Source: Leptothoe spongobia TAU-MAC 1115
GTDB lineage: Bacteria; Cyanobacteriota; Cyanobacteriia; Phormidesmidales; Phormidesmidaceae
Assembly (NCBI RefSeq): GCF_018739885.1
Contig: NZ_JADOES010000050.1
Span: forward strand, 1 to 39,360
DNA: 39,360 bases
Direction of reading: 5' to 3'
The notes under the pieces: model-generated
What the model saw: only the letters and a program-made list of their open reading frames with translations
Database searches by the model: none
What the model was told of the DNA's origin: nothing
In this document: piece by piece, positions 7,236 through 16,000 of the stretch
Layout of the letters: each line of letters opens with the position of its first letter
Numbering within the stretch: position 1 is the stretch's first letter
Translations under genes and position numbers: made by a program

Positions 7236-9698
7236 CTAGACCCGAGCCCCTACCAATGCAGGCTGCTTAGCAGGTTTGACGACCACTTGGGCATCCTGAT
7301 CCAGGTCAAATACCGCCGTATCACCATCGGTAATCGTTCCCAGCAGCAGGGCTTCTGCCAATTGATCCTCAATTAAGCGAGAAATAGCACGACGCATGGG
7401 ACGAGCACCGTAGGCTGGGTCATAGCCTTCATCGACCAGATGCTGCTTAAAGGCATCGGTCAGCTCCAGGGTAATATTGCGCTCTGCTAGCCGCCCGGTT
7501 ACCTGAGTCAGTAGGATATCGGCAATTTGAGCTACTTCAGACTTAATCAGCTGACGGAAGACAATAATCTCGTCAATACGATTTAACAACTCAGGTCGGA
7601 AGAACTGCTTCATTTCTTCGTTGACCAGGTTGCGAATATTGTTGTAACGAGAGGTCATCTCATCATCTTCGCTCAGCTCAAAGCCTAGACCACCGCCACC
7701 TTTCTCAATCACCTTAGAACCAATATTTGAGGTCATGATGATCAGCGTGTTCTTAAAGCTCACCTTACGACCTTTTGAATCACTCAGATGACCGTCATCC
7801 AATAGCTGCAGCAAAATATTGAAGACATCAGGATGGGCCTTTTCAATCTCATCTAGCAGAATCACGGTGTAGGGCTTACGGCGCACCGCTTCAGTCAGCT
7901 GTCCACCTTCGTCATAACCCACATATCCCGGAGGAGAACCAATCAGCTTAGATGTGGACTGGGGCTCCATAAACTCTGACATATCGACACGAATCATCGC
8001 ATCTTCAGACCCGAATACGGCAGCAGCTAGAGCTTTAGCCAGCTCGGTTTTACCTACACCTGTAGGACCGGAGAAAATCAGGCTAGCAATGGGACGGTTG
8101 GGATTACGCATGCCGACACGCGAACGTCGTACAGCCTTGGAAACTGCTTCAACTGCTTCATTCTGGCCAACTACACGCTTGTGAAGTGTATCTTCTAGAT
8201 GCAGAATCATGGCAGACTCTGACTCGGTCAGACGACTTACTGGCACACCAGTCCAGGAGGCGACAATATCAGCAATGTCTTCGTCAGTCACTTCGGGATG
8301 GGGGGTACCGCTGGGGAGTAGCTCTGTCAGTAACCCTTGCTCCTTGGTCCGGAGTTCGCCAACTTGACTAAAGGCCTGGCTTTCGATCAGCTGCATAATC
8401 TCAGACTGGACTTTGCGCAGCTCTGTACGCTTATCTCCAGCCGGAATCTTTTGGGAGTAGCGCAGTCGTACCCGTGAACCGGCCTCGTCAATCAGGTCAA
8501 TGGCTTTGTCGGGTAAATGGCGATCGCTAATGTAGCGATCCGACAACGTGGCCGCTGCCGCCAGGGCTTCATCCGTAATGGTGAGGTGATGGAACTGCTC
8601 GTAACGTCCCCGAACACCGCCTAAAATCTCTAGGGTGTCCTCCACGGTCGGGGGCTTGACTATAACTCGCTGGAAGCGACGCTCCAAGGCAGCATCTTTC
8701 TCAATGTGCTTGCGATACTCTTCTAACGTGGTAGCGCCAATACACTGTAGCTCACCTCGGGCCAGGGCGGGCTTGAGCAGGTTGGCAGCATCCATGCTGC
8801 CTTCTAAGGAACCAGCCCCCACCAGGGTATGAATCTCATCAATCACCAGGATAATGTCTTGGGCCTTACGCACCTCGGCTATGACCTGGTTGAGACGCTC
8901 TTCAAAGTCCCCACGGAAGCGAGTACCAGATACCAGCATGGCCAGGTCAAGGCTGACTACACGACGGTCAAACAAGGCCTCAGGAACATCCTGGTTGATA
9001 ATACGCTGGGCTAGACCTTCTGCGATCGCAGTCTTACCGACACCGGGTTCACCCACTAACACCGGGTTATTTTTCGTCCGTCGACCCAGGATTTGGACCA
9101 CCCGTTCAATTTCTTGCGTCCGGCCAATCACCGGATCAAGTTTGCCAGCCGCTGCTAGCTCAGTCAGATCAGTACTAAACTCAGCCAGTACCCCACCCCG
9201 CTTGGAGGAGGGTCCAGCCTTCTCATCATCCCGAAGACGACCACCACCAGCCGGAATCGCCGACACTTCACCAATCGTCCGAATCAGCTGGGTACGTACC
9301 TGATTGGGGTCCACACCTAAGTTATTCAACACCCGATAGGCAACACTCTCAACATTCTGAGTCAGGCTCAGCAGCAAATGCTCTGGCTCAATGTAGGGAT
9401 GATCCAGCTTACGAGCTTCTTGAAACGCTTGCTCAAAGACTTGCTTAACCTTAGGAGTGAAGGGAATTTCGGTCGGTCCATTACCAGACCCACGGCCAAT
9501 GATGGACTCTACTTCGGCACGAGAATTAGCCAGGTTGACTCCAAAATCGCTCAGTACTCGAGCAGCAATGCTAGAACCCTCTTTAACAATTCCCAGCAGC
9601 AGTTGCTCACTGCCGACGAAATTGTGCCCGAGACGCCTTGCCTCTTCCTGGGCTTGCATGATCACCGCAATTGCCGCATTGGTGAAATGTTCAAACAT
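7236..9698 (-). CDS. clpC: Clp protease ATPase subunit ClpC
   Basis: A full-length 820-aa HSP100 unfoldase. Two Clp_N repeats fill about residues 1-145 (start MFEHFTNAAIAVIMQAQEEA). AAA domain 1 has Walker A GEPGVGKT (about 216-223) and Walker B ILVIDEIHT (about 284-292). A UVR/coiled segment, TELRKVQSEIMQLIESQAF, lies at about 426-444. AAA domain 2 has GPTGVGKT (about 545-552) and VILLDEIEKAH. The GLGFE loop (about 671) is the ClpP-docking tripeptide region typical of ClpC rather than ClpB. ClpC is essential in cyanobacteria and works with ClpP3/R in the cytoplasm. It has a long leader region of almost 600 bp to the next gene and is transcribed alone. Nothing is missing. Confidence 0.97.
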   Translation of the reverse strand: MFEHFTNAAIAVIMQAQEEARRLGHNFVGSEQLLLGIVKEGSSIAARVLSDFGVNLANSRAEVESIIGRGSGNGPTEIPFTPKVKQVFEQAFQEARKLDHPYIEPEHLLLSLTQNVESVAYRVLNNLGVDPNQVRTQLIRTIGEVSAIPAGGGRLRDDEKAGPSSKRGGVLAEFSTDLTELAAAGKLDPVIGRTQEIERVVQILGRRTKNNPVLVGEPGVGKTAIAEGLAQRIINQDVPEALFDRRVVSLDLAMLVSGTRFRGDFEERLNQVIAEVRKAQDIILVIDEIHTLVGAGSLEGSMDAANLLKPALARGELQCIGATTLEEYRKHIEKDAALERRFQRVIVKPPTVEDTLEILGGVRGRYEQFHHLTITDEALAAAATLSDRYISDRHLPDKAIDLIDEAGSRVRLRYSQKIPAGDKRTELRKVQSEIMQLIESQAFSQVGELRTKEQGLLTELLPSGTPHPEVTDEDIADIVASWTGVPVSRLTESESAMILHLEDTLHKRVVGQNEAVEAVSKAVRRSRVGMRNPNRPIASLIFSGPTGVGKTELAKALAAAVFGSEDAMIRVDMSEFMEPQSTSKLIGSPPGYVGYDEGGQLTEAVRRKPYTVILLDEIEKAHPDVFNILLQLLDDGHLSDSKGRKVSFKNTLIIMTSNIGSKVIEKGGGGLGFELSEDDEMTSRYNNIRNLVNEEMKQFFRPELLNRIDEIIVFRQLIKSEVAQIADILLTQVTGRLAERNITLELTDAFKQHLVDEGYDPAYGARPMRRAISRLIEDQLAEALLLGTITDGDTAVFDLDQDAQVVVKPAKQPALVGARV

Positions 9699-10275
9699 GT
9701 TTTATGGACCTCTGCCAGGATATGGAGCCGAAACCTATAGATAAGTTGAATAACTTGGTGTTAACCAAGGTTACATCAGACATTAAGATTTTTAACTATG
9801 TAATAAAAATATACCCATCTTCGAGACATCTCGACAGGTTGGAGAGCCGAAGTTAAGTAGGTGGGGTAACCCGTATATCTTCATAGACAATGGGTATGGT
9901 TTCAGTTTGCCCGAAGGATAAAGGAATTTATAGGAATATAAACAAACGGCCATCTAATCTCCATATCTACGCAGAGTGCATAAAAGATTCATAAAGAAAT
10001 CGCCCCCTCACCTGCATTTGACCTGTGGCAAGTAAGGGGGGCTTCAAATAACGATTTATCTCGCTGCAACTATTTGTTTCTATACAAAAAGGAACTATAG
10101 AAACTGATTGACTATAAATTAATTGAGGCAAATCAATATTTTGTCAAAAGTAAAAAATAGAGTGCAAACCGGAATTGGATATTACTCCGTTAACCACTGA
10201 TGGATTTATGCCAAATCCTTACCCAATGGCCGCCAAGGATGAGTCATCACCCCTGATTATTTACTGCCCGCCATC
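9699..10275. other. clpC upstream region, no gene found
   Basis: About 575 bp between clpC and the exported small protein, both on the minus strand. The first 150 bp probably hold the clpC promoter and 5' leader, and one GC-rich hairpin lies at 10002-10042. No small gene is evident. Confidence 0.45.
10002..10042 (-). terminator. GC-rich hairpin, possible terminator
   Basis: GCCCCCT...AGGGGGGC arms pair over 7 bp around a loop of about 26 nt. Read on the minus strand, a moderately T-rich stretch follows, so it could end the transcript of the 160-aa gene 234 bp upstream. Confidence 0.4.
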
Positions 10276-10758
10276 CTAGATGATGTCAGCTTGAACCGTC
10301 TGACAAGTCTCAAGGATTTGCTCATCCAGCTCAGATAGAGCACTAATGGGGGTAAAGCCGCTAATACTCAACTCGGGGCCTACCTGTCCAGCTGCCAACG
10401 TCTCAGACTGTACAGCTAAAGAATACGGGTGACTGGTCTGCTCATAGCTATCGATCACATTTAGATCCAGACGAGTCGATGAAATATCACCATTAAAACA
10501 ATCAAACGAAGAACTGGGCATATAAAATGCACCTACGGTCTGACGACCTGTTACTTCAAACACCATATAGATAGAGCCAGGTTGAGCCGCAACTGACTGT
10601 TGACCATATAGGTAGACACCATCTGCTAGGGGAGCATTGGAGACCGCATCAGCCAAGGCAGTAATGGGAGATAAACTGCTCAGCAATGTAGCGCTGAGTA
10701 AAACGAGGGCGGACTGGATGAACTTTGGGCAGTGGGGGCGAAATGACAAATAAGCCAT
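10276..10758 (-). CDS. Small exported protein of unknown function
   Basis: A 160-aa protein with a clear signal peptide: basic N-region, hydrophobic core SALVLLSATLLSSLSPITA and a probable cleavage site after ALA at about residue 36. The mature part has LADGVYLYGQQSVA (about 44-57), YMVFEVTGRQTVGAFYMPSS (about 64-83), SFDCFNG and a late Cys (CQTVQ). The two Cys may form a disulfide in the periplasm. I recall this as a conserved cyanobacterial hypothetical type, without known function. It is monocistronic and divergent from the ABC-class ATPase gene. Confidence 0.75.
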   Translation of the reverse strand: MAYLSFRPHCPKFIQSALVLLSATLLSSLSPITALADAVSNAPLADGVYLYGQQSVAAQPGSIYMVFEVTGRQTVGAFYMPSSSFDCFNGDISSTRLDLNVIDSYEQTSHPYSLAVQSETLAAGQVGPELSISGFTPISALSELDEQILETCQTVQADII

Positions 10759-10989
10759 GGGATACGTGGTTACACCTCTATGTATTCAAGTATTCATGAA
10801 CTTCAGGGTTGGCTAAGTGATACCTCTAGGCCTGGGGGATGACGTTTAACACAAGGGCTTGTGATGACTGTCACAAGGAACTGTATTGCTTGTATTTCAA
10901 GACTTATACAGTCTTAAGCAAACCTTAAAAGGCAAGCAAATGCAGCTTTAAACGTAAAATCAGGATTGCTTTGAGCCCCGATTCCACCC

Positions 10990-12705
10990 ATGCCGTCACA
11001 CCGTGACCTTGAACAACAGCTAGCCCAGCTCGATGGACGTAGCTACTCTGCTTACAAAAGCCTGAAGGGCACCTATACCTTTCCTGATTTCGATCTCACC
11101 CTGGCCCATATACAAGGCGATCCGTTTGCGGCTCCCAGTCGAGTCAGTATTTGGATTAGTCACGGGCAGGCTCAGTTCCCGGCTATCTATTGGCATGACC
11201 AAACACGACAGGCGACCTTGGCCGATTTTCTGCATCGCCACATCCTTGATGTCATTCCCCAAATTCAACAGCGACGGGGTTCGGGTAAAAGTGGTTGTTT
11301 AATGGTGGCTCCCACTAGCCAGGTGGTCCTGGCACGCACAGCAGTGCAAGTCACCCCTGAGGGCATTGAGCTACGACTAGGGGTGGGACTGCCTGCCTTT
11401 GGGCGAAGGATTGCCGGGACAGCAGCCAGGGACCTCTTAACTCAGGACCTACCTAAATTAGTAACGACAGCCTTGCAATACCAGCCAGCGTGGCAGTTGG
11501 CTATAGAAGAGCACATCACCACTGTAGAAAATGCCAATGCGCTGAGGGCACAGCTAGCCGATCACAACCTGGTTGCCTTCATTGCCAATGACTCAATTTT
11601 GCCAAGACAGAGTGGTGTTAATCCAAAACCTTTATCAAAGGCAGTTCCTTTTAAATCCCCCAGGGCATTAGAGGTGACGTTACAAGCTCCCCATACAGGC
11701 TCCATTACAGGTCTTGGAGTTCCTGCAGGGGTCACTCTAATTGTCGGTGGCGGCTACCACGGCAAATCTACGGTACTTAAAGCCATTGCCCACGGTGTCT
11801 ATAATCACATCCCCGGTGATGGTCGAGAACAGGTGGTAGCTGATGCAGAGACGGTAAAAATTAGAGCGGAAGATGGTCGTGGTGTTACAGGTGTGGATAT
11901 TTCTCCCTTTATTGATCGCTTGCCCCAGGGGATATCCACTCAGGCATTTAGTACCATCAATGCTAGTGGTAGTACGTCCCAGGCTGCGAATATTCTAGAA
12001 GCAATGGAGGCAGGGGCTCGGGTGCTGCTAATTGATGAGGATACGGCAGCAACGAATTTGATGATTCGAGATCGCAACATGCAAACCCTGATCGCCAAAG
12101 AAAAAGAACCGATCACTCCATTTATCGATAAGGTCCAACAGCTCTACACCGATCACGGTATTTCCACAGTGCTCGTCATGGGCGGCAGCGGCGACTATTT
12201 TGAAGTGGCCGATCACGTTATCGCTTTAGACAACTACATGGCCCATGATGTCACGGCTAAAGCAAAAGCGATCGCCACTGAATACCCCAGCAAACGTCAG
12301 GGCGAAGGAGGACAGCAGTTCGGTACCATTACCCAGCGATGTATCCAACTCCCTCAATTTGATCATGGTCGCAAGCCCGCCAAAGTCAAAACCCAACGAC
12401 TCACCACCCTCACCATTGGCCCAGAAGACATCGACCTACGCGGCATCGAACAACTGATAGAACCGAATCAAACCAGAGCCATTGCCCATGCCATCCTTAC
12501 CTGGCAACAACAGAACCGTTGCCACTCCCTAAAAAATCTCCTAGACGACATCATGAGCTGGGTAAAGCGACAGGATTTTGATGCGCTCACCCCCTACCCC
12601 ATGAATGATCTCAGTGAGTTCCGCCGCCATGAATTAGCCGCTATTATCAATCGCCTGAGAAGTCTCAGAGTAATCTCAGATAGCGAAGATTCGTTGCCCC
12701 AGTAG
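10990..12705 (+). CDS. Predicted ABC-class ATPase (COG3044-type)
   Basis: A 571-aa soluble protein of the family annotated as predicted ATPase of the ABC class. It has an N-terminal domain of about 230 residues, Walker A GGGYHGKST (253-261), a signature-like segment NASGSTSQAANILEAMEAG (about 324-342) and Walker B RVLLIDEDTAATN (344-356). Then come KEPITPFIDKVQQLY (about 372-386), GGSGDYFEVADHVIALDNY (398-416) and a C-terminal domain. It lacks membrane segments and a transporter partner, as is usual for this family, whose cellular role is not established. A strong terminator follows at 12791, so it seems to be a single-gene unit. Confidence 0.9.
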   Translation: MPSHRDLEQQLAQLDGRSYSAYKSLKGTYTFPDFDLTLAHIQGDPFAAPSRVSIWISHGQAQFPAIYWHDQTRQATLADFLHRHILDVIPQIQQRRGSGKSGCLMVAPTSQVVLARTAVQVTPEGIELRLGVGLPAFGRRIAGTAARDLLTQDLPKLVTTALQYQPAWQLAIEEHITTVENANALRAQLADHNLVAFIANDSILPRQSGVNPKPLSKAVPFKSPRALEVTLQAPHTGSITGLGVPAGVTLIVGGGYHGKSTVLKAIAHGVYNHIPGDGREQVVADAETVKIRAEDGRGVTGVDISPFIDRLPQGISTQAFSTINASGSTSQAANILEAMEAGARVLLIDEDTAATNLMIRDRNMQTLIAKEKEPITPFIDKVQQLYTDHGISTVLVMGGSGDYFEVADHVIALDNYMAHDVTAKAKAIATEYPSKRQGEGGQQFGTITQRCIQLPQFDHGRKPAKVKTQRLTTLTIGPEDIDLRGIEQLIEPNQTRAIAHAILTWQQQNRCHSLKNLLDDIMSWVKRQDFDALTPYPMNDLSEFRRHELAAIINRLRSLRVISDSEDSLPQ

Positions 12706-12790
12706 AAACACCTATAAATGTTGTCTAGATCCCTCATTATTGAACCTTCAGTGAATCGTTTTTGTCACCGATAGCCACTCAAGGCAGGTG

Positions 12791-12823
12791 GGCACGTTTA
12801 GCTTGAGATAGACGTGCCTTTTT
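12791..12823 (+). terminator. Rho-independent terminator of ABC-class ATPase gene
   Basis: A perfect 7-bp stem GGCACGT...ACGTGCC with a 14-nt loop, immediately followed by TTTTT, 86 bp after the ATPase stop codon. It overlaps the extended GTG-start reading of the next small gene, which argues for that gene's downstream ATG. Confidence 0.8.
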
Positions 12824-12840
12824 ATACCCATACTGGTCCA

Positions 12841-13002
12841 ATGCAACACCCTCAAGAACCCAATCTCGAACAGCCGCGTATTAAATGGTCCTGGCTGACC
12901 CTAAGCTGCATTAGCCTATTCTCTGGTTTTTTATACCTGGCCGTTGCAGACATCACGGCCCCTATTCAGCTCACTCAAAATCCCACCGAGCAGCAACCGT
13001 AG
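12841..13002 (+). CDS. Small single-helix membrane protein
   Basis: A 53-aa protein from ATG 12841 (MQHPQEPNLEQPRIKW), preferred over a GTG at 12814 that falls inside a terminator stem. One hydrophobic helix (WLTLSCISLFSGFLYLAVA, residues about 17-35) is followed by a short polar tail ending EQQP. It has no recognised family. Similar one-helix proteins often attach to larger membrane complexes, but nothing here identifies a partner. It is convergent with the Uma2 gene. Confidence 0.5.
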   Translation: MQHPQEPNLEQPRIKWSWLTLSCISLFSGFLYLAVADITAPIQLTQNPTEQQP

Positions 13003-13035
13003 TAGTTAAGCCCAATTTACAAAAATCATACTGAG

Positions 13036-13067
13036 AAGGTTCATCATTTTTTACGATGATGAACCTT
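13036..13067. terminator. Perfect 12-bp hairpin, bidirectional terminator
   Basis: AAGGTTCATCAT and ATGATGAACCTT pair perfectly around the 8-nt loop TTTTTACG. It lies between the convergent 53-aa gene and Uma2 gene, 21 bp before a copy of the 73-bp repeat. The minus-strand reading is followed, after a few bases, by a short T-run. Confidence 0.6.
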
Positions 13068-13087
13068 GTGGGTTTAAACAAATTATT

Positions 13088-13160
13088 TAAACCTTGTCCA
13101 CGTCCAGAACTGGAGTTTTACCGTGGGAGAAACTACAGGTTTCAACTTGGACGTGGTTTA
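13088..13160 (+). repeat. 73-bp TAAACC/GGTTTA repeat, copy 1
   Basis: Bounded by TAAACC and GGTTTA, with an outer stem CCACGTCCA/TGGACGTGG and a weaker inner stem. It differs from the copy at 19540 by about six bases. Its right end covers the last codons and stop of the Uma2 gene. Confidence 0.85.
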
Positions 13161-13846
13161 TGTTGACTATCCAGCCAATCGACAAATGTTGAATGTTCAG
13201 CAGTTGCTAATCCCTTTTGCACGTCTGCTAACACAGTAGCCATATCACCCTTTAACAAAGCTTCCACAGACAAATCTAAGCCTGGAAAGAAACTACTGCA
13301 GATCAACCCCTGCTCATCGGGGGACAGTTGCTGATATTCACCATCGGTTAACTGAAACCAGCTAATCTGACAATCTAGTACCTGCCATACAATATATTCT
13401 TTGACACCATTGCGCCGGTAAACAGTCTTCTTTTCGTGTAAGTCATAGGCGGCACTGCTACCGGCAATTTCTACGATTAGTTCAGGCGCACCCTCTACAT
13501 AGTCGTCTTCGCTAATATACGATTGACCACCATAAGCTGTCTTAACACGAAGTAGCGCATCGGGTTGTGGTGCATTATCAAGGTCAAGACGAACCGTAGA
13601 ATTATCTGCCGCTTCTAGACCAGGAGTGAGGGCAGCATAAACGCCTAGCCACATCATGATGTCACTATGGGGTTTACCATGCTTACGATATCTAAGGGCA
13701 GCAGGCACGTAGACGACTCCTTCGATCAGTTCGGCTTTTTTGAGATTAGGCATGGCAGCGTATCGCCGCTCAAACTCATCACGACTGAGGTGATCGCCAT
13801 TTTCAAGCTCGGGGGGGCTTAGGACTGATTGATTAGCTGAAGCCAT
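13142..13846 (-). CDS. Uma2 family putative endonuclease (DUF820)
   Basis: A 234-aa protein of the Uma2 family, greatly expanded in cyanobacteria and related to PD-(D/E)XK nucleases. Core motifs are RLDLDNAPQPDALLRV (about 86-101), APELIVEIAGSSAAYDLHEKK (about 120-140) and YRRNGVKEYIVWQVLD (about 143-158); the D, VEI and KK residues fit the nuclease core. Biological function is not established for most members. The last codons and the TGA stop are formed by the 73-bp repeat (KPRPS-stop), so the natural C-terminus was probably altered by its insertion, outside the catalytic core. Upstream is gnd on the same strand, separated by a strong hairpin. Confidence 0.9.
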   Translation of the reverse strand: MASANQSVLSPPELENGDHLSRDEFERRYAAMPNLKKAELIEGVVYVPAALRYRKHGKPHSDIMMWLGVYAALTPGLEAADNSTVRLDLDNAPQPDALLRVKTAYGGQSYISEDDYVEGAPELIVEIAGSSAAYDLHEKKTVYRRNGVKEYIVWQVLDCQISWFQLTDGEYQQLSPDEQGLICSSFFPGLDLSVEALLKGDMATVLADVQKGLATAEHSTFVDWLDSQHKPRPS

Positions 13847-14019
13847 GGCTCACAAAGTTGATAAATCTGTTCGACTCATAGTCACTGCTGCATTTCCTCA
13901 ACACAGAACAAACGTTAACGTTGAAAGCATTTTTCAAGTTGAAAATAATGCAGACCATAATTATCTGAAAATCGCCTAACGAAATCCTTTGTCATACCGT
14001 CAGCTAGACTCCATACATT

Positions 14020-14072
14020 ATAAAATCCAAGGGGCTCGCCACCCTTTCGAATGCGAACCCCTCGGATTTTAT
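14020..14072 (-). terminator. Long hairpin terminator after gnd
   Basis: Arms ATAAAATCC/GGATTTTAT (9 bp), then GGGG/CCCC and CGC/GCG pair across small symmetric internal loops. It starts 27 bp past the gnd stop codon and ends on the minus strand in TTTTAT, which fits an intrinsic terminator separating gnd from the Uma2 gene. Confidence 0.65.
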
Positions 14073-14098
14073 ATTCAACTAGCTAGTGGCCATTGGAT

Positions 14099-15517
14099 TT
14101 AAACCGCAGCTGTTTCCTTTGCCCACTCAGTGTGGAATGTACCGTCTTGATCCACACGTTTGTAGGTATGGGCACCAAAGTAATCGCGCTGAGCCTGGGT
14201 GAGATTCTGAGGTAGTTGAGCCCGGCGATAGCTGTCAAAGTAATCCAATGACGCGCTAAAAGCCGGTACCGGCACACCATACTGGGCTGCCATTGCTACC
14301 ACATCCCGCCAGGCAGATTGTCGGTCCAGAATCGTTTGCTTAAACTCAGGAGCCAACAACAAGTTAGGCAATGCAGGATTTTCAGAAAACGCATGCTTAA
14401 TCTTGTTTAGGAAGCGGGCTCGAATAATACAGCCACCTTTCCAAATGCGAGCACATTCGCCTAAGTCTAGATCATAGCCATAGGTCTCTGATGCCTTGCG
14501 CAACAGGGCCATGCCCTGGGCATAGGAACAAATCTTGGAACAATACAGGGCATCGCGAATCTTATTGATCCACAGGGTAGTGTTCTCGGTGATCTTGCCA
14601 TCAGGACCGCTAATCTGAGTGGATGCTGCCACCCGCTCATCTTTAATCGATGACATAATCCGAGCATTGACCGCCGCTGTAATCGTGGGAATCCCCACAC
14701 CCATTTCTAAGGCATTCATCACGGTCCAACGACCGGTACCTTTTTGACCAGCGGCATCCAAAATTTTCTCTACCAGGGCTGTATCACCTTCGGTCTTAGT
14801 GAAAATATCAGCCGTGATCTCAATTAAGAAAGAATCTAGTTCCTCCGTGGTATTCCACTGGGCAAAAACTTCGTGCAGTTGCTGATGACTCAGACCCAGG
14901 ACATTTTTCATCAGGTCATAGGCTTCGGCAATCAACTGCATGTCGCCATACTCAATGCCGTTGTGCACCATTTTGACGTAGTGGCCGGCACCGCCAGAAC
15001 CGATATAGGTGACACAGGGACCGTCATCCACTTGGGCGGCAATTTTTTTGACAATGGGTTCGATGGACTCATAGGCCGCACGGGTACCACCGGGCATAAG
15101 GCTAGGACCATTTAAGGCTCCTTCCTCACCACCGCTCACACCCATACCGATAAAACGGAAGCCAGCACCCTCAAGGGTCTTCACACGACGCTCGGTGTCC
15201 TCATATAGGGAGTTACCACCATCGATAATCATGTCTTCGGGATCGAGCAGCGGCATCAGCTGGTCAATGACCGCATCCACTGGCTTGCCTGCTTTGACCA
15301 TCAGTAGAACCCGACGGGGTCGCTCTAAGGACGCCACAAACTCCTCCAAGGAATAGGCAGCCACGACATTTTTGCCCACCGCTCGATTAGCCATGAAGGC
15401 ATCTGTTTTTTCGCGGGATCGATTGTAAACAGAAATCGGAAAACCATTGCGTTCGACGTTGAGGGCTAGATTTTCCCCCATCACCGCCAGACCAATTACT
15501 CCAAAACTTTGTGCCAT
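14099..15517 (-). CDS. gnd: 6-phosphogluconate dehydrogenase, decarboxylating
   Basis: A full-length 472-aa enzyme converting 6-phosphogluconate and NADP+ to ribulose 5-phosphate, CO2 and NADPH in the cytosolic oxidative pentose phosphate pathway. The Rossmann start FGVIGLAVMGENLALNVERNG, NRSREKTD, the family signature IIDGGNSLYEDTERR, GMGVSGGEEGALNGPSLMPGG and the substrate-site KMVHNGIEYGDMQLIAEAYD are intact. The start at 15517 (MAQSFGV) is preferred because an AGGAAACAGG ribosome-binding-like sequence precedes it and it gives the usual length; the frame stays open 13 codons further upstream. The gene is divergent from the ParM-like gene. Confidence 0.97.
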   Translation of the reverse strand: MAQSFGVIGLAVMGENLALNVERNGFPISVYNRSREKTDAFMANRAVGKNVVAAYSLEEFVASLERPRRVLLMVKAGKPVDAVIDQLMPLLDPEDMIIDGGNSLYEDTERRVKTLEGAGFRFIGMGVSGGEEGALNGPSLMPGGTRAAYESIEPIVKKIAAQVDDGPCVTYIGSGGAGHYVKMVHNGIEYGDMQLIAEAYDLMKNVLGLSHQQLHEVFAQWNTTEELDSFLIEITADIFTKTEGDTALVEKILDAAGQKGTGRWTVMNALEMGVGIPTITAAVNARIMSSIKDERVAASTQISGPDGKITENTTLWINKIRDALYCSKICSYAQGMALLRKASETYGYDLDLGECARIWKGGCIIRARFLNKIKHAFSENPALPNLLLAPEFKQTILDRQSAWRDVVAMAAQYGVPVPAFSASLDYFDSYRRAQLPQNLTQAQRDYFGAHTYKRVDQDGTFHTEWAKETAAV

Positions 15518-16000
15518 AACCTGTTTCCTAGTGTCTAAATTTGTGGCCACATTCAAAACTCAAATCTTTCGTAGAGGAAAACTCAAAGTTCAACTTGAAT
15601 GTGATACGGGCGCTGTCTTGGCTACCAGCGTAGACACTATTTTCTAAAACATGGACGGACTCATAGGTTTTCTTCAAACTCCATGTAATAACGATGGATT
15701 CAAGGTTTCATTTGCTACCAGAATGCTTGTTCTTTTAAGGTATTCGGTGTTTTTTGTGATTTATAGTACAATTGAACCATTAACCAAGTTCAGATATTTC
15801 TTAATTAATTGCAATGCCCACTTTGTCACCGAGGCGACGCAGGGTTAAGCAGGTTTACGGCATGATGTATCAGAACTTGAGCAGTTGCTTTTCTGTGGAG
15901 CTTTTACTTAGTAGCCCCTTCACAGTTAGTATCGGTTTTAGTTACTTATTCGTTTTCAAAGGTTTTTTAGTTCCCAACTTGCGTTATGCCTACGTCTAGA
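15518..16000. other. Divergent gnd/parM-like promoter region
   Basis: About 480 bp. It contains an inverted repeat, CACATTCAA (15548-15556) and TTGAATGTG (15595-15603), enclosing two direct copies of AAAACTCAAA (15555-15564 and 15578-15587). Short open frames here lack support. The repeats could be a regulator site for gnd or a centromere-like site for the ParMR pair; neither is shown. Confidence 0.45.
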
